A DNA stretch of 64,000 nt from Parapristionchus giblindavisi (Eukaryota; Nematoda; Chromadorea; Rhabditida; Diplogasteridae): contig CALSFV010000326.1 of NCBI GenBank assembly GCA_943737045.1, positions 124,001-188,000 of the forward strand, written 5' to 3'. How positions within the stretch are numbered: position 1 is the stretch's first letter; the number at the start of each line of letters is the position of its first letter. A model generated the notes under the pieces. It did not search any database. It was not told where the DNA came from and saw only the letters and a program-made list of their open reading frames with translations. Of this stretch, positions 14,401 to 30,195 are shown piece by piece. The position numbers were made by a program, and so were the translations under genes.

Positions 14401-17275
14401 AGGGATCGGATATGATGTCGTAAATCAGTGAGAGATGAACGAAAGGATAAACGGAGGACTAGAGAGATGGTAAATGATCTCGTAAACAGTTAGAAGGACA
14501 TGGATAGGCATCTATTTCTAATCTAATCAGTAACTACTGATCATTAGTCTCTCCCTATCCTCTCCACCAGTACCATCACTCAACAAGATACCAATCTACT
14601 CCCATCTACTTCACTATCTCATCTCTCATCGCATGGCGCGCGAAATTGTCACTCATTTCACGAGGTAGAGGCAAGAAATCGAGAAGGGGGAGAGGTAGAG
14701 ATTGGGGTAGATCACTATCTACAGTAATCAATCACTCAGTACCATACACACACTCACAATTCAGGTTTCCACCTGGTTCGCCAATGCGAGAAGACGACTG
14801 AAGAAGGAGAATAAGATGACATGGTCACCTAGAAATAGACCTGGTACAGTATCATCCATTCATTGACTTATAGAATACAGTAGACTATAGATTAAAGATC
14901 AATCTATTCATTGCAGGAGAGGACGATGATGATCTTGCCGATCTCGAGAGACCCGGAAGCAGCAAGAGCGACCTCAGCGATGATCATAATGGTAAGCAAT
15001 TATAGTACTCAAAGATCAAAGGTGAACTAGAGACATATACAGAATCAAATAACAACGACAACAACAAATCGCCCGAACCTTCAGTGTCTGATGAGTCGTC
15101 CCCTCGCAAGGCCAAGATCTGGTCAATCGCTGACACTGTAGGAGTGAAGGATGACGACGAGGATAAGAAGGTACTGTAGTCTATATCGAACTACCATAAT
15201 TAACATTCTTCCCTTCAGGAATCATCACCATCTTCGTCAACAAATTCCGATTCGAACAACGCAGCCGCTCTAGCCATGGCATGGCAACAACAGCAACAAC
15301 AAATGGCTATGATGGCTCGATTGATGAATGGATCATTCCCTCAAGCACTACAAGGCATATTTGGTGGTGGTCCTATGGTCGGACATCCTGCTGCTGCAGC
15401 TGCACCCAATCCCGCCCTCCTCAATCAACTACTCATGGCTGGAATGATGCAAGCACGAATGGCAGCTAATGTCCAGCCAGGAAATGGAATGATGAATGGT
15501 GGGTACTTCTAATCAATAAATCTATAAAACTATTTGAATTCTCTTCAAAAGGGCAATATCCGATTGTATAATAGTCTTAGTAGTAGAATGCGAAAAGAGA
15601 GTGGTGATTGGTAGGGACTATCCATTTACAGTCAGTCTCTTCTCTTTCTTTCTTCATGATGTTTATGACCAAGGAATGGTTGTAGTTGACGTGTAGAATC
15701 GTTGATCTACCTCGTAATCGTCTATTGAGAGAAGACACAAAAAGTGAATAGAAATAGGAGAGAAAGAAGGACTCTCAGAGATCGAGGTCATTTCAACTCC
15801 TCTTTTACAACAGGCCTAATCATCCTCTCTCTCTTTCGTGTAGTTGTTTCATTCACTACAAGACTTATTTTTGTGCACTTAGTCCCTTCTTATCTCCATG
15901 CACGTCTACACAGACTGATAGAGAGAGAGTGAACAAGTAACAAGAATGATACCATCATAGATGCTCATATCTACATAATCCTCTGTCTCAACTTGACAGT
16001 TCTTTTTTGAATGAAGAGGATGAAGTGATAGGGAGAAGTAATACACCTCATCCATCCATCTTCACTGCTTCTCATTTGTAATGGTCGTAGACGCGTCAAT
16101 ATGACGTCATCTTTCGATAGATGGACGACCATTCACAACAGGAGTAGAGAGAGGAGAGAGGGAAGCTTCTCCCGTTCCTGTTAGACGATGACTTATGACA
16201 GTTGCCCTTAGAGATTGCGTCGACTGACCGATCAGTCTTCTCTCATAATACAATCTGTCATTGAGAGATTGTACTACGAGACCTATCTCCGTTCAGGGAG
16301 GGGATTACGGTAGCTTGTCCCTTCTTCCGGGTGGGAATCGATTCGTAATGTGTACACTATCCAAATAAAGAGAGATAGATAGGAGGGCGATTGAATGAGT
16401 ATGGGGAAAGGAAGATTTATAGACTGCCCATTTTCATTCGTGATAAGAGTGAATAAGATGAGAGAGAGGGAAAGAGATTAAATAGAAGTATTTTTCCATA
16501 GGTGCTTCTTTTTTCTCACTTTACCCTGTACAACAGAGCTGGAGAAGATGGATGGAGGAGGATAGAGGAGGGGAGGGAGGGTGACAAGAACTTAGAATGA
16601 TTGACAACCCTTTGGTTGTCAGCTCTGGTATCGTTATCAATGAACAAGCACCAGTGATAAACGACTACGAAATCAATCAGTCGTAAAATATCACTAACCT
16701 ACTGATAACAAAGGAATAAGTGAAAGAAGAAGAAGATATATGTACATGTCCATAATAGTCATCATAGCATCATTTTTCCTCTTATTATTCTTCAATCAAT
16801 CAATTCATACCAATTGAATCGGTATAGATCACAAGACAGAAATGAATGTAATTGACTCTCACTCAATCAATCGAATCCTCTTTCTATTCTATTCAAATTT
16901 GCCTTCTAAACAACTGAGAAGAAGGGGATAGGATGAGCTAATTATGGTTAGAAGACCTTGAGATCAAGACATACCATAGGGAGAGAGGGAGTAGAAGAAC
17001 AAGGGCTGGCAATAAGTCAACCTATGCCATTGTGTTCATACATCATAACGAAAAAAACAACAATGCTCAAAACCCATTGGTATACTACAGTAATTCAATC
17101 GATGATCAATCAATAATAATTTTTCTTTGCAGGAATTCCGATCTCATCCCTGTCACCTTCATCATCCACTCATTCCGATAATGATAAGCCTCCAACTCTC
17201 GTCGATGCTACAGTATCTCCGAGTGAGAATGGAGTGAAGAAGGAGTCAACTCCTGAGACTCCAGACTCCAATTAG
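11473..17275 (+). CDS. irx-1: Iroquois-class TALE homeodomain transcription factor
   Basis: Nine coding exons: 11,473-11,505; 11,755-11,985; 13,361-13,504; 13,825-13,914; 14,765-14,843; 14,917-14,991; 15,043-15,170; 15,219-15,498; 17,133-17,275. All junctions are GT-AG and in phase, giving 1,203 nt (400 codons plus stop). The homeodomain spans exons 3-5, roughly residues 145-205. It starts at [10 protein letters not shown] and contains [14 protein letters not shown], the three-residue TALE loop extension, and recognition helix [17 protein letters not shown], an Iroquois signature (alanine at TALE position 50). KIWSIAD in exon 7 matches the family's downstream motif. The flanks are Gly/Pro/Met-rich with acidic, Gln and Ala stretches typical of activators. 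A TTCTGCAG acceptor at about 11,400 could be a 5' UTR intron or trans-splice site. The large 5' gap and 1.4-1.6 kb introns 2 and 8 suit intronic and distal regulation. The family call is firm; the symbol assumes this is the only nematode Iroquois orthologue. Confidence 0.95.
15499..17132 (+). other. Long eighth intron of the Iroquois gene
   Basis: No coding potential. Around 16,640-16,700 a short inverted repeat (AGTGATAAACGACT versus its near-complement) forms a possible hairpin. The rest is A/T-rich unique sequence with short GAGAG tracts. As a large intron in a patterning gene it may hold enhancers; no site is demonstrable. Confidence 0.5.
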
Positions 17276-19786
17276 ACTCTATATAGATAGACTTGATCTT
17301 ATCGACCAAATACCATACAATTTATCCCTATCCACTTCTTCCACCATTCAACATATCGTATGTAACTGTCGTCTCTCTGTTTCTCTTATTAGTCCGATCA
17401 ATCGGGTCCCTATTGGCCTCGTAGTTTGTATTCTTCGACTAACTTCGTTCCATCAATTTTTGTCATCACAGAGCTTCACTAAATGTTAATATTCTCAAAT
17501 CGATAGTATAATCTGTATCCTATATACTCTCCTTAGTGCATCTTCAAACTCTTCAAACTTTGCATCATCTTTTGCTCGTTCCGTAATTTCGGACTTCCGG
17601 TTCACTTTTCCCTCTTCTCCTTTCCCGCAATCAACTGCTAGGCCTCAATTCTCTACCGTACTCCTCTTCCCTCCGCCGTTCCCTGACTCAATCTATCTCG
17701 CGTTGCAATAATCCGTGCGTCCTTGTATCTTGTAATATTTTGTTGTGTATGTTTTCTCTCCCTAATCAAGTGTCTGCTGTATGTTCGAATTATATAATAT
17801 AATATACATTAACTGTAGTAGCGTAAAAAGACACTGAGAGAAGTTGATCTAGTCACATTTTGTCCCCTTTTTCCTTCTTCTTATTTCATTCTTATTCCCC
17901 GTGTATGTCCTACTACAATCCCTTCCTCAGCTACAGTATTCACTACAGTACACCAATCCATTCTCTTCTTACATTGAATCCCTTTTCCATTATAGTGTGA
18001 TCCTTCCATCTTTGTTTCATCCTCTTCTTCTTCCTTCATTCAATCACAACGTCTCAAAGTCGTTCACTGCTGAGCATATAAAGATATAATTCGCTACTCT
18101 ATTCGTAAATATGTTTCACACTTCTATGGGGATATAACAGACCAGAACCGGGAATTAGAACCGATAGCTTGGTTAGACAGTATTTTGATTGAAGAGAAGA
18201 GATAGTGTTGGTTGGTCGAGATAATGTACTCTGTTATTGCAGCTTGACACGTATTTCGTTTGTACAGCAGAGAGAAGAGACAAAGTGTTGATTATTGTGT
18301 AGATGAAGAAGAAGAAGAAGAGATATGATAGAGATGAATGAATATACTCGTACTTGTCATGATGGCTCTAGATTAATCAATTGCTAAAAATACAGTATCA
18401 CTCTGAAATGATATTGTAACCATTTTCATCAATTGAGACTCTTTTCATTGTTAGTCATGATCATTCATTATGCCCTCGATGTACGATTACACTATGATAT
18501 GATGTACGATAAATAAATGAAGAAATATGAGAGATAAGCTCCCATTGATACCTTTATCAATACCTATTGTCGTGGCATACATTATTGTCGATTCAGAAAA
18601 AAGTTTTAGTACCGTAACCCCACGCACTTGAATAACGTAACCTGGTTAGGTGTGCGTTAACTGTCGTAAACTGGCTATCTATGCGTACCGTAACCTGGTT
18701 AAGTATACGATATATTCTCACAAATGCAACAATTGATGGCGTTATAGAGAGAAAGGGGAGAAATATAAAGATAAAGAGAGATGATAAAAGGGCGATGATT
18801 TGATCATGTAGGTTTATTAGTTATCTCTCTCTATCCAACCATATCTATGTCTATTAACACTACGTATTCTATCTCTTCTCCCTCTCCCTCTCCCTCTTCC
18901 TCTCTCTCCCTCTCCTTCTTAAACACTCGCACTCTCGCACTCTTTCCGCTCTTCTTGTCCACGGTCGTAAATTTTGGACAACTTCTCTCCTCTGAAAAGG
19001 TAGGGAGAGAGAGGGAGAAAAGAATGTAATGATTAAGAAATGAATGAATGAGTTAAGGAATAATCAACACTCATTGAATACAACGAAAAGGAGGGAAGAA
19101 AGAAGAAGAAGAAGAGGAAAAGAAGAATGAAAAGTACGAAGAATAACAACAATTCAACTATTCATACACTTATTCTCATTCTATTTATGCCCTTTCCATA
19201 CAACTATCTTAATTCCAATAGTTAACAACACAATAACAATTGTATCCAATGAGTTTCGATTGTTTTCGATGGTGAAATACCGTGTTATTTCCGGTTTCAA
19301 TATGATCATATGAAGGAGATCTTAATTACCAATTGAAATCTATTAAATGAATGTTACCACTTATTTTATCACTCGATTCTCAGCCATTCTCTGTCTCATC
19401 ATCTTCATCTCCATCTTCACTTCAGTCATCTATCTCTATCTACTCCCCATACTTTATTTACTACCATTTCTTGCGTAATCACTACTACCTCCCAATTTAC
19501 AACAACTACTGTACGACCAGATGAGATTACTGTAATACCGTACACACAAAAGGGGACTCACTCGTGGATACTGTATCTGGATCACGGGCTACTGTAGTAC
19601 TACTGTATTCAAGACAGCTTCGTCATAAAACGTGATGGTGTTAGATGTAATACACGAATGAGCATGAGTCATACAAGCATATCTAAGATGATGGAGAGTA
19701 CAAAGTTGAATGATAGAATAGAAGAGATAGAGAAGATAGGGAGAGAGAGCGGAACCTATGTAACAATATAGAATGGAATGAGACAT
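17276..19786. other. Intergenic region 3' of the Iroquois gene
   Basis: No exon chain seen. It includes the presumed 3' UTR just after the stop and a cluster of GTAACCTGGTTA-like repeats at about 18,610-18,710. CTCCCT-type simple repeats lie at 18,880-18,920. Short frames are repeat translations. Confidence 0.6.
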
Positions 19787-20472
19787 GATAACATAACAAT
19801 CAAGAGATCAATCTCATTATCGTAGATTCCATCTATGTATAATATATTTCCATATTATTAATCTTCTAAAAATTTTAGAATTGTTTATTCCACAGTTCAT
19901 CACATGGAAGATTTTCTATTAAAGCAGCATCCATCCTAACCTAACAAGAACCATCTAAAGAATAAATACAACTTGCAAAACATCACATCACAACTTCACC
20001 CACCCTGTATAACATAAAATCCACATTGACCAATCAATAATCTGGTAGATCACTGGAATACCACGGTATTACTGGTACATGACCATGTACCGTATCCTTC
20101 AATCTCTTAATCTGTACATTCTTCATAGACATTGGTCTCATTGTATGATAGGGGGAATGGACGCATCCAATTCATTGTTAATTTATGATAGAAACGATTG
20201 AACATGATACACAAGGTGAAGTAATAAAAAGAAATGGATACAACTAACTTCATTTGGACTACTAATCGATTAGCTTTTCAAATCGTATACTTATAATCTT
20301 ACAATTTCAGAATGAGAATCAAACAAAGATGTATCAACGCATAGCAATTCTTATAATAGTAAAACTGATACTGAATGACAAGCATACAATCGATCAATAT
20401 TTAATTTACGATTGAATTCCTCCTCTATCTATTATATTGAAAGTAGTCTCATCATCTATTCAGTTCATCTAC
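19787..20472. repeat. Mirrored segment, copy 1
   Basis: About 0.7 kb matching, in inverted orientation, two pieces at 34,902-35,232 and about 37,145-37,495. Matching words include GCTAATCGATTAG, TTCACCTTGTGTATCAT and CAGTGATCTACC. This copy is uninterrupted and so gives the empty site for the element inserted in copy 2. The block GCGACGTTGTCTT at about 20,527-20,583 is also duplicated at about 34,657, but in direct orientation. Confidence 0.8.
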
Positions 20473-20637
20473 CATAGCAACTCTGACAAGAAGAAGAAGA
20501 AGAGAAAGAGGGAGAAGGACGTTAAAGCGACGTTGTCTTCTATTCTTCTTATTCTTCTCATTCAAGTCAATTCTCCATCCCCTTCATCTATCCCCTAACC
20601 CAAATAGTTCATACCTATAGTTACATCATACTACATA

Positions 20638-22228
20638 ATGCCCAGATCCAAAAGTGTACCTTCCAAGACACACAAAACGGTTAGTCCCATCCTTTTTCTC
20701 TTTCAGATTCGTACCTTCAGAAGATACTCTTCACAATTCGCTAATAAATGATCCTGTTTGTTTAATTAGAATGAATTCTCCAAGTATATTAGAGATTTCT
20801 TCACAAATCAGCGCCTGGACGGTTCTCACTTTATTCTTACAAGGGGATGCTCGTAGCTTGTCTTGGCCACAAAAAATGGAAATATAATGATTATAATTAG
20901 TTGTCGATACTTGTCGTTAGTTAAAAGTAGATTTGAATTAGTTTCAGTCCCCTCTTTGGTATAGTATTTCGTAGATACGACTAGAGGGAAAGGGAGAGGA
21001 TATTGAGAAAGAAAGAAAGAGAAAGAAATAAATGAGTGAAGGTGGATGAAATATGGAATATGGTGGCATATGCATGGTTACGATATTGAGAAGAGAAGAG
21101 AAGAAATGATAGAATGGAAAGACACAATAGTAAATAGTATCGATAGAATTATCATTTTTTTCCATTCATCTAACGGTAAGAATTAGAAAATAAAATTAAA
21201 GGTGGTGTACCACGAATATTTTCGTGAACAAACTGTGAAGACAGAAAGGTAGCAAAAGTTATTCTACGTACAGTACACTATTTATTTTCTGTTGATTTAG
21301 TCTATTGATCGCTAGAAACATTAATGAACCATCAGGCCCGGTTCAGGGAAGGGCGCGCTTTTTGAAAATTGAGGAAATTCGGCAATAGGTTTCGAACTTG
21401 CGTCAAACGGGTAACGAGTCTGAACGTTTACCACTGCGCTATGGCATAGATGAGAGGCTGCGCTAACTCTTCGCATATCACTTTGCATTCGCGCAAGAGG
21501 GGTGTAGTGATTTATCTGAACATTCGCGGGTCACCATCTTTAAGAAAGATATCAGAGCTTAACAAAAATGTTAGAAATGAATGGGAAATAATGCATTACA
21601 TTTTTGTATTAAAATATATTTTTAAATAATATTATTTAGAAGGAACATCATGAGATAGAAGTACTCGGTGATGAAATTGAAATACTTCCATCAATTGAAG
21701 ATGAGAAAGAGAAGAAAGCAAAGAAGAAGAAAAAGGTATGTCATCTATTCAATAGACAAAAGGTCATGGAACATTCTAAAGATTATCATAAACATCTAAA
21801 AATCATCCATAAAATATTAAACTACAGACCCAATTACAGTAACCAAAAACTAATCAATAATCAGGGATCATCATCTCGAAAATCATCAAAGAAGAGAAGG
21901 GATAGTGAAGTTTCACGTCCTCCCCACACTTCAGCTGGTCATCATCATTCTAGAGGAGGGATAGCTAATCGTCCCGAATGGAATAATGGTACCGTAATCA
22001 ATCAATAATCAAATTAGTAGATGGATCGATCAATAATCATCAGATACTCACATCGATGGATATGATGATCTAGATGATAATGGAAAAGTGAAGAGAAGAG
22101 GAGAATTGCACACTTTGAATGGCGAGAAGTCAAGACAGCAACAGGTAGAGTGCCTCCCTGACATTGATCGATAAATACAGTAACCCATCGGCCAGGAAAA
22201 TAAATCAATAATTGACTATTTCTTTTGA
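20638..22228 (+). CDS. Small lysine-rich protein, unrecognised
   Basis: Five exons join in frame: 20,638-20,679; 21,640-21,735; 21,865-21,988; 22,044-22,144; 22,196-22,228, about 131 residues. The product starts MPRSKSVPSKTHKT, then has an acidic/lysine stretch ending in a K-rich run and a basic Ser/Arg/His segment. The C-terminal half (NRPEWNN, DGYDDLDDNGKVKRRGELHT, LNGEKSRQQQ) looks constrained rather than simple. The lysine and arginine clusters suggest a nuclear protein. Intron 1 (0.96 kb) holds a tRNA-like insertion. An alternative last acceptor would end the protein right after exon 4. I do not recognise the family. In-phase splicing supports a real gene; exon 5 is the least certain part. 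Confidence 0.65.
21375..21455 (-). repeat. tRNA-like (SINE-type) module in an intron
   Basis: On the minus strand a box-A-like TAGCGCAGTGG (complement of 21,431-21,441) is followed about 30 bases later by a box-B-like GTTCGAAACC (about 21,388-21,399). This is the internal RNA polymerase III promoter layout of a tRNA. Flanking pairing is poor, so a tRNA-derived SINE or decayed tRNA is likelier than a working tRNA. Confidence 0.55.
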
Positions 22229-22587
22229 GGAGGAGATCAATCGTATGTGGACAGAATCACTACGCATCTAACCATTTAAATATCATTCATCTAACTTAAT
22301 TTGTATATCTAATTAAGTAATTTAATTCGGTACAACATCAACCATTCATACACTTCTCATTGTATAAAGCATCATTATCTTTAATGTATTATGGACAGAC
22401 ACATAAATAATCAATCAATGAATGAATGAATGAGATAAACGAAAATAGGAGATGAGAACATATCAACGATATTGTAAGGGGAAGAGCTCCTGACTTCGTC
22501 AAAAGAATAGGTTATGGTATAGGGTCACGGTGGATTATTACAGTAATGAAATGTGATCGAATGAGGGTAATCAATAAATCAATAAAT
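22229..22587. other. Short intergenic spacer between convergent genes
   Basis: A/T-rich sequence with TGAATGAATGAATGA simple repeat at about 22,415-22,435. It separates the 3' ends of the small plus-strand gene and the minus-strand ERH fragment. Nothing else is seen. Confidence 0.6.
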
Positions 22588-23157
22588 CTACTGCTTTTCA
22601 GCCTGACTACGAAGCAATTGGAAGATTCTATCCTTGATCCACTCCTTGTTGTGAGGAGTGTATTGGCCAACGTCCTGTAAGAAATATCAATTGGAAAAGA
22701 TATTAATTGACTATAATTATGTAATGAAACAATATTTTTGACCTTAAACCCATATTGGAACTAAAAGTGAAAGCAATGAAAATGTTTCGAATGAGACCCT
22801 TGCCTATTTAGATCATATTGAATGAATAAGCTTTCAACTAGTATACGATGAGGAGGAACATTCGAAAGTATACATTAAAATGTTTCAACTAAAACTTGAA
22901 AAAAGCAGCCTATAGGAGATAAGGAAGTGACAAAAACTGTTTAAAATGAGGAAATACAGCTCAAATTCCAATGACTAATGATGAATTTGACGCTATGTTA
23001 GATCATATCGAATGAATAAGCTATAAACTAAATATCTTGTAACTATTCATGATTAACGTACCTTATTGAATACGAGAAGAGATAGATCAGAGAGTTTATC
23101 AACAAAGTCGAAGAGATGACTGACATCGTATGTGATCGATGCCTTTGCGGGAGAACA
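22588..23157 (-). pseudogene. C-terminal fragment of Enhancer of rudimentary homolog (ERH)
   Basis: Two minus-strand exons, 23,157-23,062 and 22,674-22,588, splice in frame and end at TAG. They encode ASITYDVSHLFDFVDKLSDL then QYTPHNKEWIKDRIFQLLRS, matching the second half of ERH, a small (about 104 residue) RNA-processing and cell-cycle cofactor. The N-terminal half (beginning MSHTI in known ERH) cannot be found upstream on this strand as far as the saposin gene. The intron is partly duplicated at about 23,265-23,515, ending in a truncated copy of the first exon's donor. Two readings remain: a truncated gene copy, or a gene whose first exon I failed to recognise. The family call is strong; working status is doubtful. 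Confidence 0.75.
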
Positions 23158-23515
23158 CTGCAAAATTTACCATTTTTTCACATTTCTTTGTTCCGATGCC
23201 CCATGTTGAATCGAGCTTCATGTACCCCGCCCATGTATGAATGAGACAATATTTCAGACAGGAAACCTTATACGAACTAAAAGCGAGAGTAATGAAGATG
23301 TTTCAAAAGAGGCCCTTGTCACAGCAAATAGAACATGGGTAAAACAAATTTTAATATATTATGAAATACGATGAGTAAATATTAGAAAATATACATTAAA
23401 ATGTTTCAACTAAAATTTGAAAAAGTGGCAAAAACTATTTAGATCATATTGAATGAATAAGCTATGTACTAAACATTTTGTACCAATCCAAGATTAACGT
23501 ACCTTATTGAATGTA
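22740..23515. repeat. Direct partial duplication of the ERH intron
   Basis: 22,740-23,070 and about 23,265-23,515 share long stretches (TACATTAAAATGTTTCAACT, GATCATATTGAATGAATAAG, GTACCTTATTGAAT) in the same order and orientation. The distal copy stops within the first bases of the ERH exon. This suggests a rearrangement that removed the gene's 5' end. Confidence 0.7.
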
Positions 23516-23751
23516 GATAGATAATAATAATTATAAAACGTAGATGAGTAAGCATCAAAACCAGAATATGAAGAGATGAGAATAGATAATCTATAATCAA
23601 GAGAATAAAGGCATTTGAAAGTATACATAGAAATGTTACCCCGAACAATCAATCGTAGCAAATGAATATGGACTTGCATGGATGGGATGGATAATTAGAC
23701 TGCAAGTTTGAACCGTTATTTAATAAGCACGCAGAGCATTCCAGAACTTTC

Positions 23752-24657
23752 TCAGTAAAAAAAAAGAATTACAGTATTCCACATGGATTCAGCGAACTTT
23801 GAAGCCATAGCAGGTGCATTCGAATAAAGTTTAGCACAGTCCAAATCGGATGTATCACAAGCATAATCGGAAATCGATTTCCCGAAAGAGGATGCCATAA
23901 CCATGACCAACTGAAAGTACACAATCTTCAAAACTATACCGATATAATTCAAATATGATTTTTAAAGCAATAACTGTCCAAGTAAACACGAAATAGGTAA
24001 ACACTAATTAAATCTTTGAATAAATGTTATTCTCACCTTACCTAGCTTTTCATAGATCTCATAACACGCAACACAAGAGAAACCACTTGAATGTCCAACA
24101 GGTGCACTATAATATCCAGATATAAAAGTTTGTCACCATTGTAATCAGCTTTACAAGGAACAAATAAACGTACTTGGCGGGGCAATAACCCAATGTGTGA
24201 ATGCACATGAAAGAGCGATCAGTAGCCCTCACTTCGGGAGGGAAGAGTTCCTTTCCACTTTCTCGTATAACTTCTGATACCATAGTCTTCGTTGCAAGAC
24301 AAAAACGATAATATGGGGTCTCCTTGACACAGGCAAACTTCCCGGATGAACTGACGAAGTCAGAGAGTAAGCGGACCTTCTAAATGAGTTCAGATTAAAG
24401 TACAACAGATTTGATAGATCATGGTCCCAAAATATTCACCTCGCCGAGATCATCCAACACTTCGGGACATTTCGAGCACATAGGATAATCTCTAAAAAGT
24501 CAGAGATAACATATTCTATATTAATCCCTACAAATAGGCTCTGCTAACAAATTGTCTAAAAACGATTCACAGAAAACAGAACGCACACTGAAGGAGTCGC
24601 CGCTGCAGCAGTTACTGTGGTCATCAGAAAGAATGAAATCAAAACAAACAGTACGCC
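23752..24657 (-). CDS. Secreted protein with two saposin-B-like domains
   Basis: Minus-strand exons 24,657-24,587; 24,491-24,440; 24,379-24,174; 24,106-24,037; 23,910-23,752 join in phase to a TGA stop, about 185 residues. The first exon is hydrophobic (VLFVLISFFLMTTVTAAAAT) and looks like a signal peptide. The true start may lie in an unseen upstream exon, or at the ATG at 24,624. Domain 1 has the six-cysteine SapB spacing: CSKC, then FACVK, YRFCLA, FMCIH and GYCPA. Domain 2 begins FSCVACYEIY and continues with DYACD and DLDCAK. Saposin-like proteins bind lipids or membranes; in nematodes many are secreted digestive or immune effectors. Its first exon lies just beyond the duplicated mcm-4 segment, so its promoter overlaps a rearrangement. 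Domain call good, start uncertain. Confidence 0.7.
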
Positions 24658-25215
24658 CTATAACAAAATGTTCAGAGATAAGCCAAAAAATCGTTGAAAA
24701 GGAAAAACTGATTCATGTTCTCAACGACCGTATAGAAATACGCAAATCAATTAAATTATCAAGAATAGATAAAGAATAAATGAATCAATATTATACCTTG
24801 GAAATGATCGAGTCAAAACGAGAAGCAGCAGCGAGAATAGAAGCACGAGCATTCAATTGACAAATAATACCTGCCTTTGCAATCGATAGTGTCTGCTGTT
24901 CCATTACCTTCAAATAGTAACTGATTAGAAAAGTCAGTTCATGATAACTACAGTACCTCATGAAGTGCAGATCGAGCACTTTCACTCATCTTATCGAGCT
25001 CATCAATACAACAGACTCCCTTATCAGGAAGGACAAGTGCTCCAGTTTGGAGATCTAGTTGTCTGAATAGAAACATTTAAATGTAATTTAGAATAACAAA
25101 ATGAATAATCAATATCTCACTTGGTATCGATATCTCTGCTCACAGATTCAGTCAGACAAACGGCTGATGAACCCTACAATCAATTATTTATAATTTTTAA
25201 AAAATTCATAAATAC

Positions 25216-28860
<3,645 letters not shown>

Positions 28861-28983
28861 CCTACAACAAGACAATTGTATTCGAAAGAAGAAACAACAT
28901 AAATTTAAAACCAAATGCGGGATAACACTCAAAAATTGCCAAGATTCGAGAGAGCGAGAGTCGAGAGCGCGAGAGTCGAGAGC

Positions 28984-29017
28984 GCGGGAAAACGTTCAAG
29001 CGGGATATATTTCCCGC
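28984..29017. promoter_or_regulatory. Paired E2F-like sites upstream of mcm-4
   Basis: GCGGGAAA at 28,984-28,991 and TTTCCCGC at 29,010-29,017 are exact, oppositely oriented matches to the E2F/DP core. They lie about 125-155 bp upstream of the mcm-4 ATG. MCM genes are classic E2F/DREAM targets in animals. Just downstream, 28,946-28,985, a CGAGAG/GCGC repeat is present. The same interval is also the promoter of the divergent RRM gene. Confidence 0.7.
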
Positions 29018-30195
29018 GCGATAGCATACTGTATGTGATCTCGCAAATTCGTTTCTCCTTTCTTTTTTGGAAATTCTAAAAATTATTTTATTCGTAGTAA
29101 TAGGTTTAATGTGTCCCAATAAATTCATAAATAACATTAAAAAGAAGCTACACCATAAGAGAAAGACATGAAAGCTCTTTATTGTAAAAAAAAAACACAG
29201 TCCACGATCCGTAGTGCAATTCTTGTAGGAAACAGCGTCTACAGTGAAGACGCCGCACGAAGGGTCGGCTTATCGAGAGCTCTCATTTCATTGTTGATTT
29301 TATTGCAATTTCGGGATCAACTTTCTGAAATACAAGCATGTCTGGTGAGTAGTTTTATTTCCAATGTTTATTACTATCTTGTCTTATTATTACATTTCAG
29401 ATTTTCCATCATGGAGTGACGATAGGGATTCGTATTCGAATGCATCATGGTCTAATGGAGGTGGTCCTCCTGCTCCTCCTCCCAGCTATGGCGGTGCTCC
29501 TGGATATCCTGGAGCAGGTATTATTCATCATTATCATCTCTATATATCGATTGTTCATTACAGATTCTTTTCCTCCTCGCGATGGTTATCGATTTGGTGG
29601 TTTGTTTTAGCTTTGTTAGTTGTATATGCAAATTTGATTAATTGTTTCGTCATATGCAAATATTAGATGTTGATTGTTCTTTGATATGCATTGTTCTTAT
29701 GTAAATTTAATTTGTATTAATTGCAGGAAGTTTCCCACCTGGACCTCCTCCACCTCGAGATGGATTCTCTGGTTCATACGATCGTCCTCGATTCTCTGAA
29801 GATGGTGTAGGACAACCATTCAGTGGTGGAGCCACACCGTTAGTTTTTTAACCATAATTAACTACTTTAAATATTACAAAGAATAATTTATAATATATAA
29901 TATTACAAAGAATAATTTGTATAATTTAAGAGCTGCTGGTGGCAAAGCCAATGAGATCAGTTACGATACTTCGTCTCGTGATCCTGCTCTACTCAGGTTA
30001 TTAATTGACTATGATGTGGTTGAGTCAATCGATAATCTTGTAGGTCTCGTGTATTCATTGGATCGATCGGTCGTGGCCCTATAGTTAGAGAGGATGTCAT
30101 CGAGTTATGTCGTCCTTTCGGTGCTCTTATCGCATGTACTCTATTCAAGGTTGGATTATTGATCGTTCATTTTCTGAACCCTCTCCATTTGTTTT

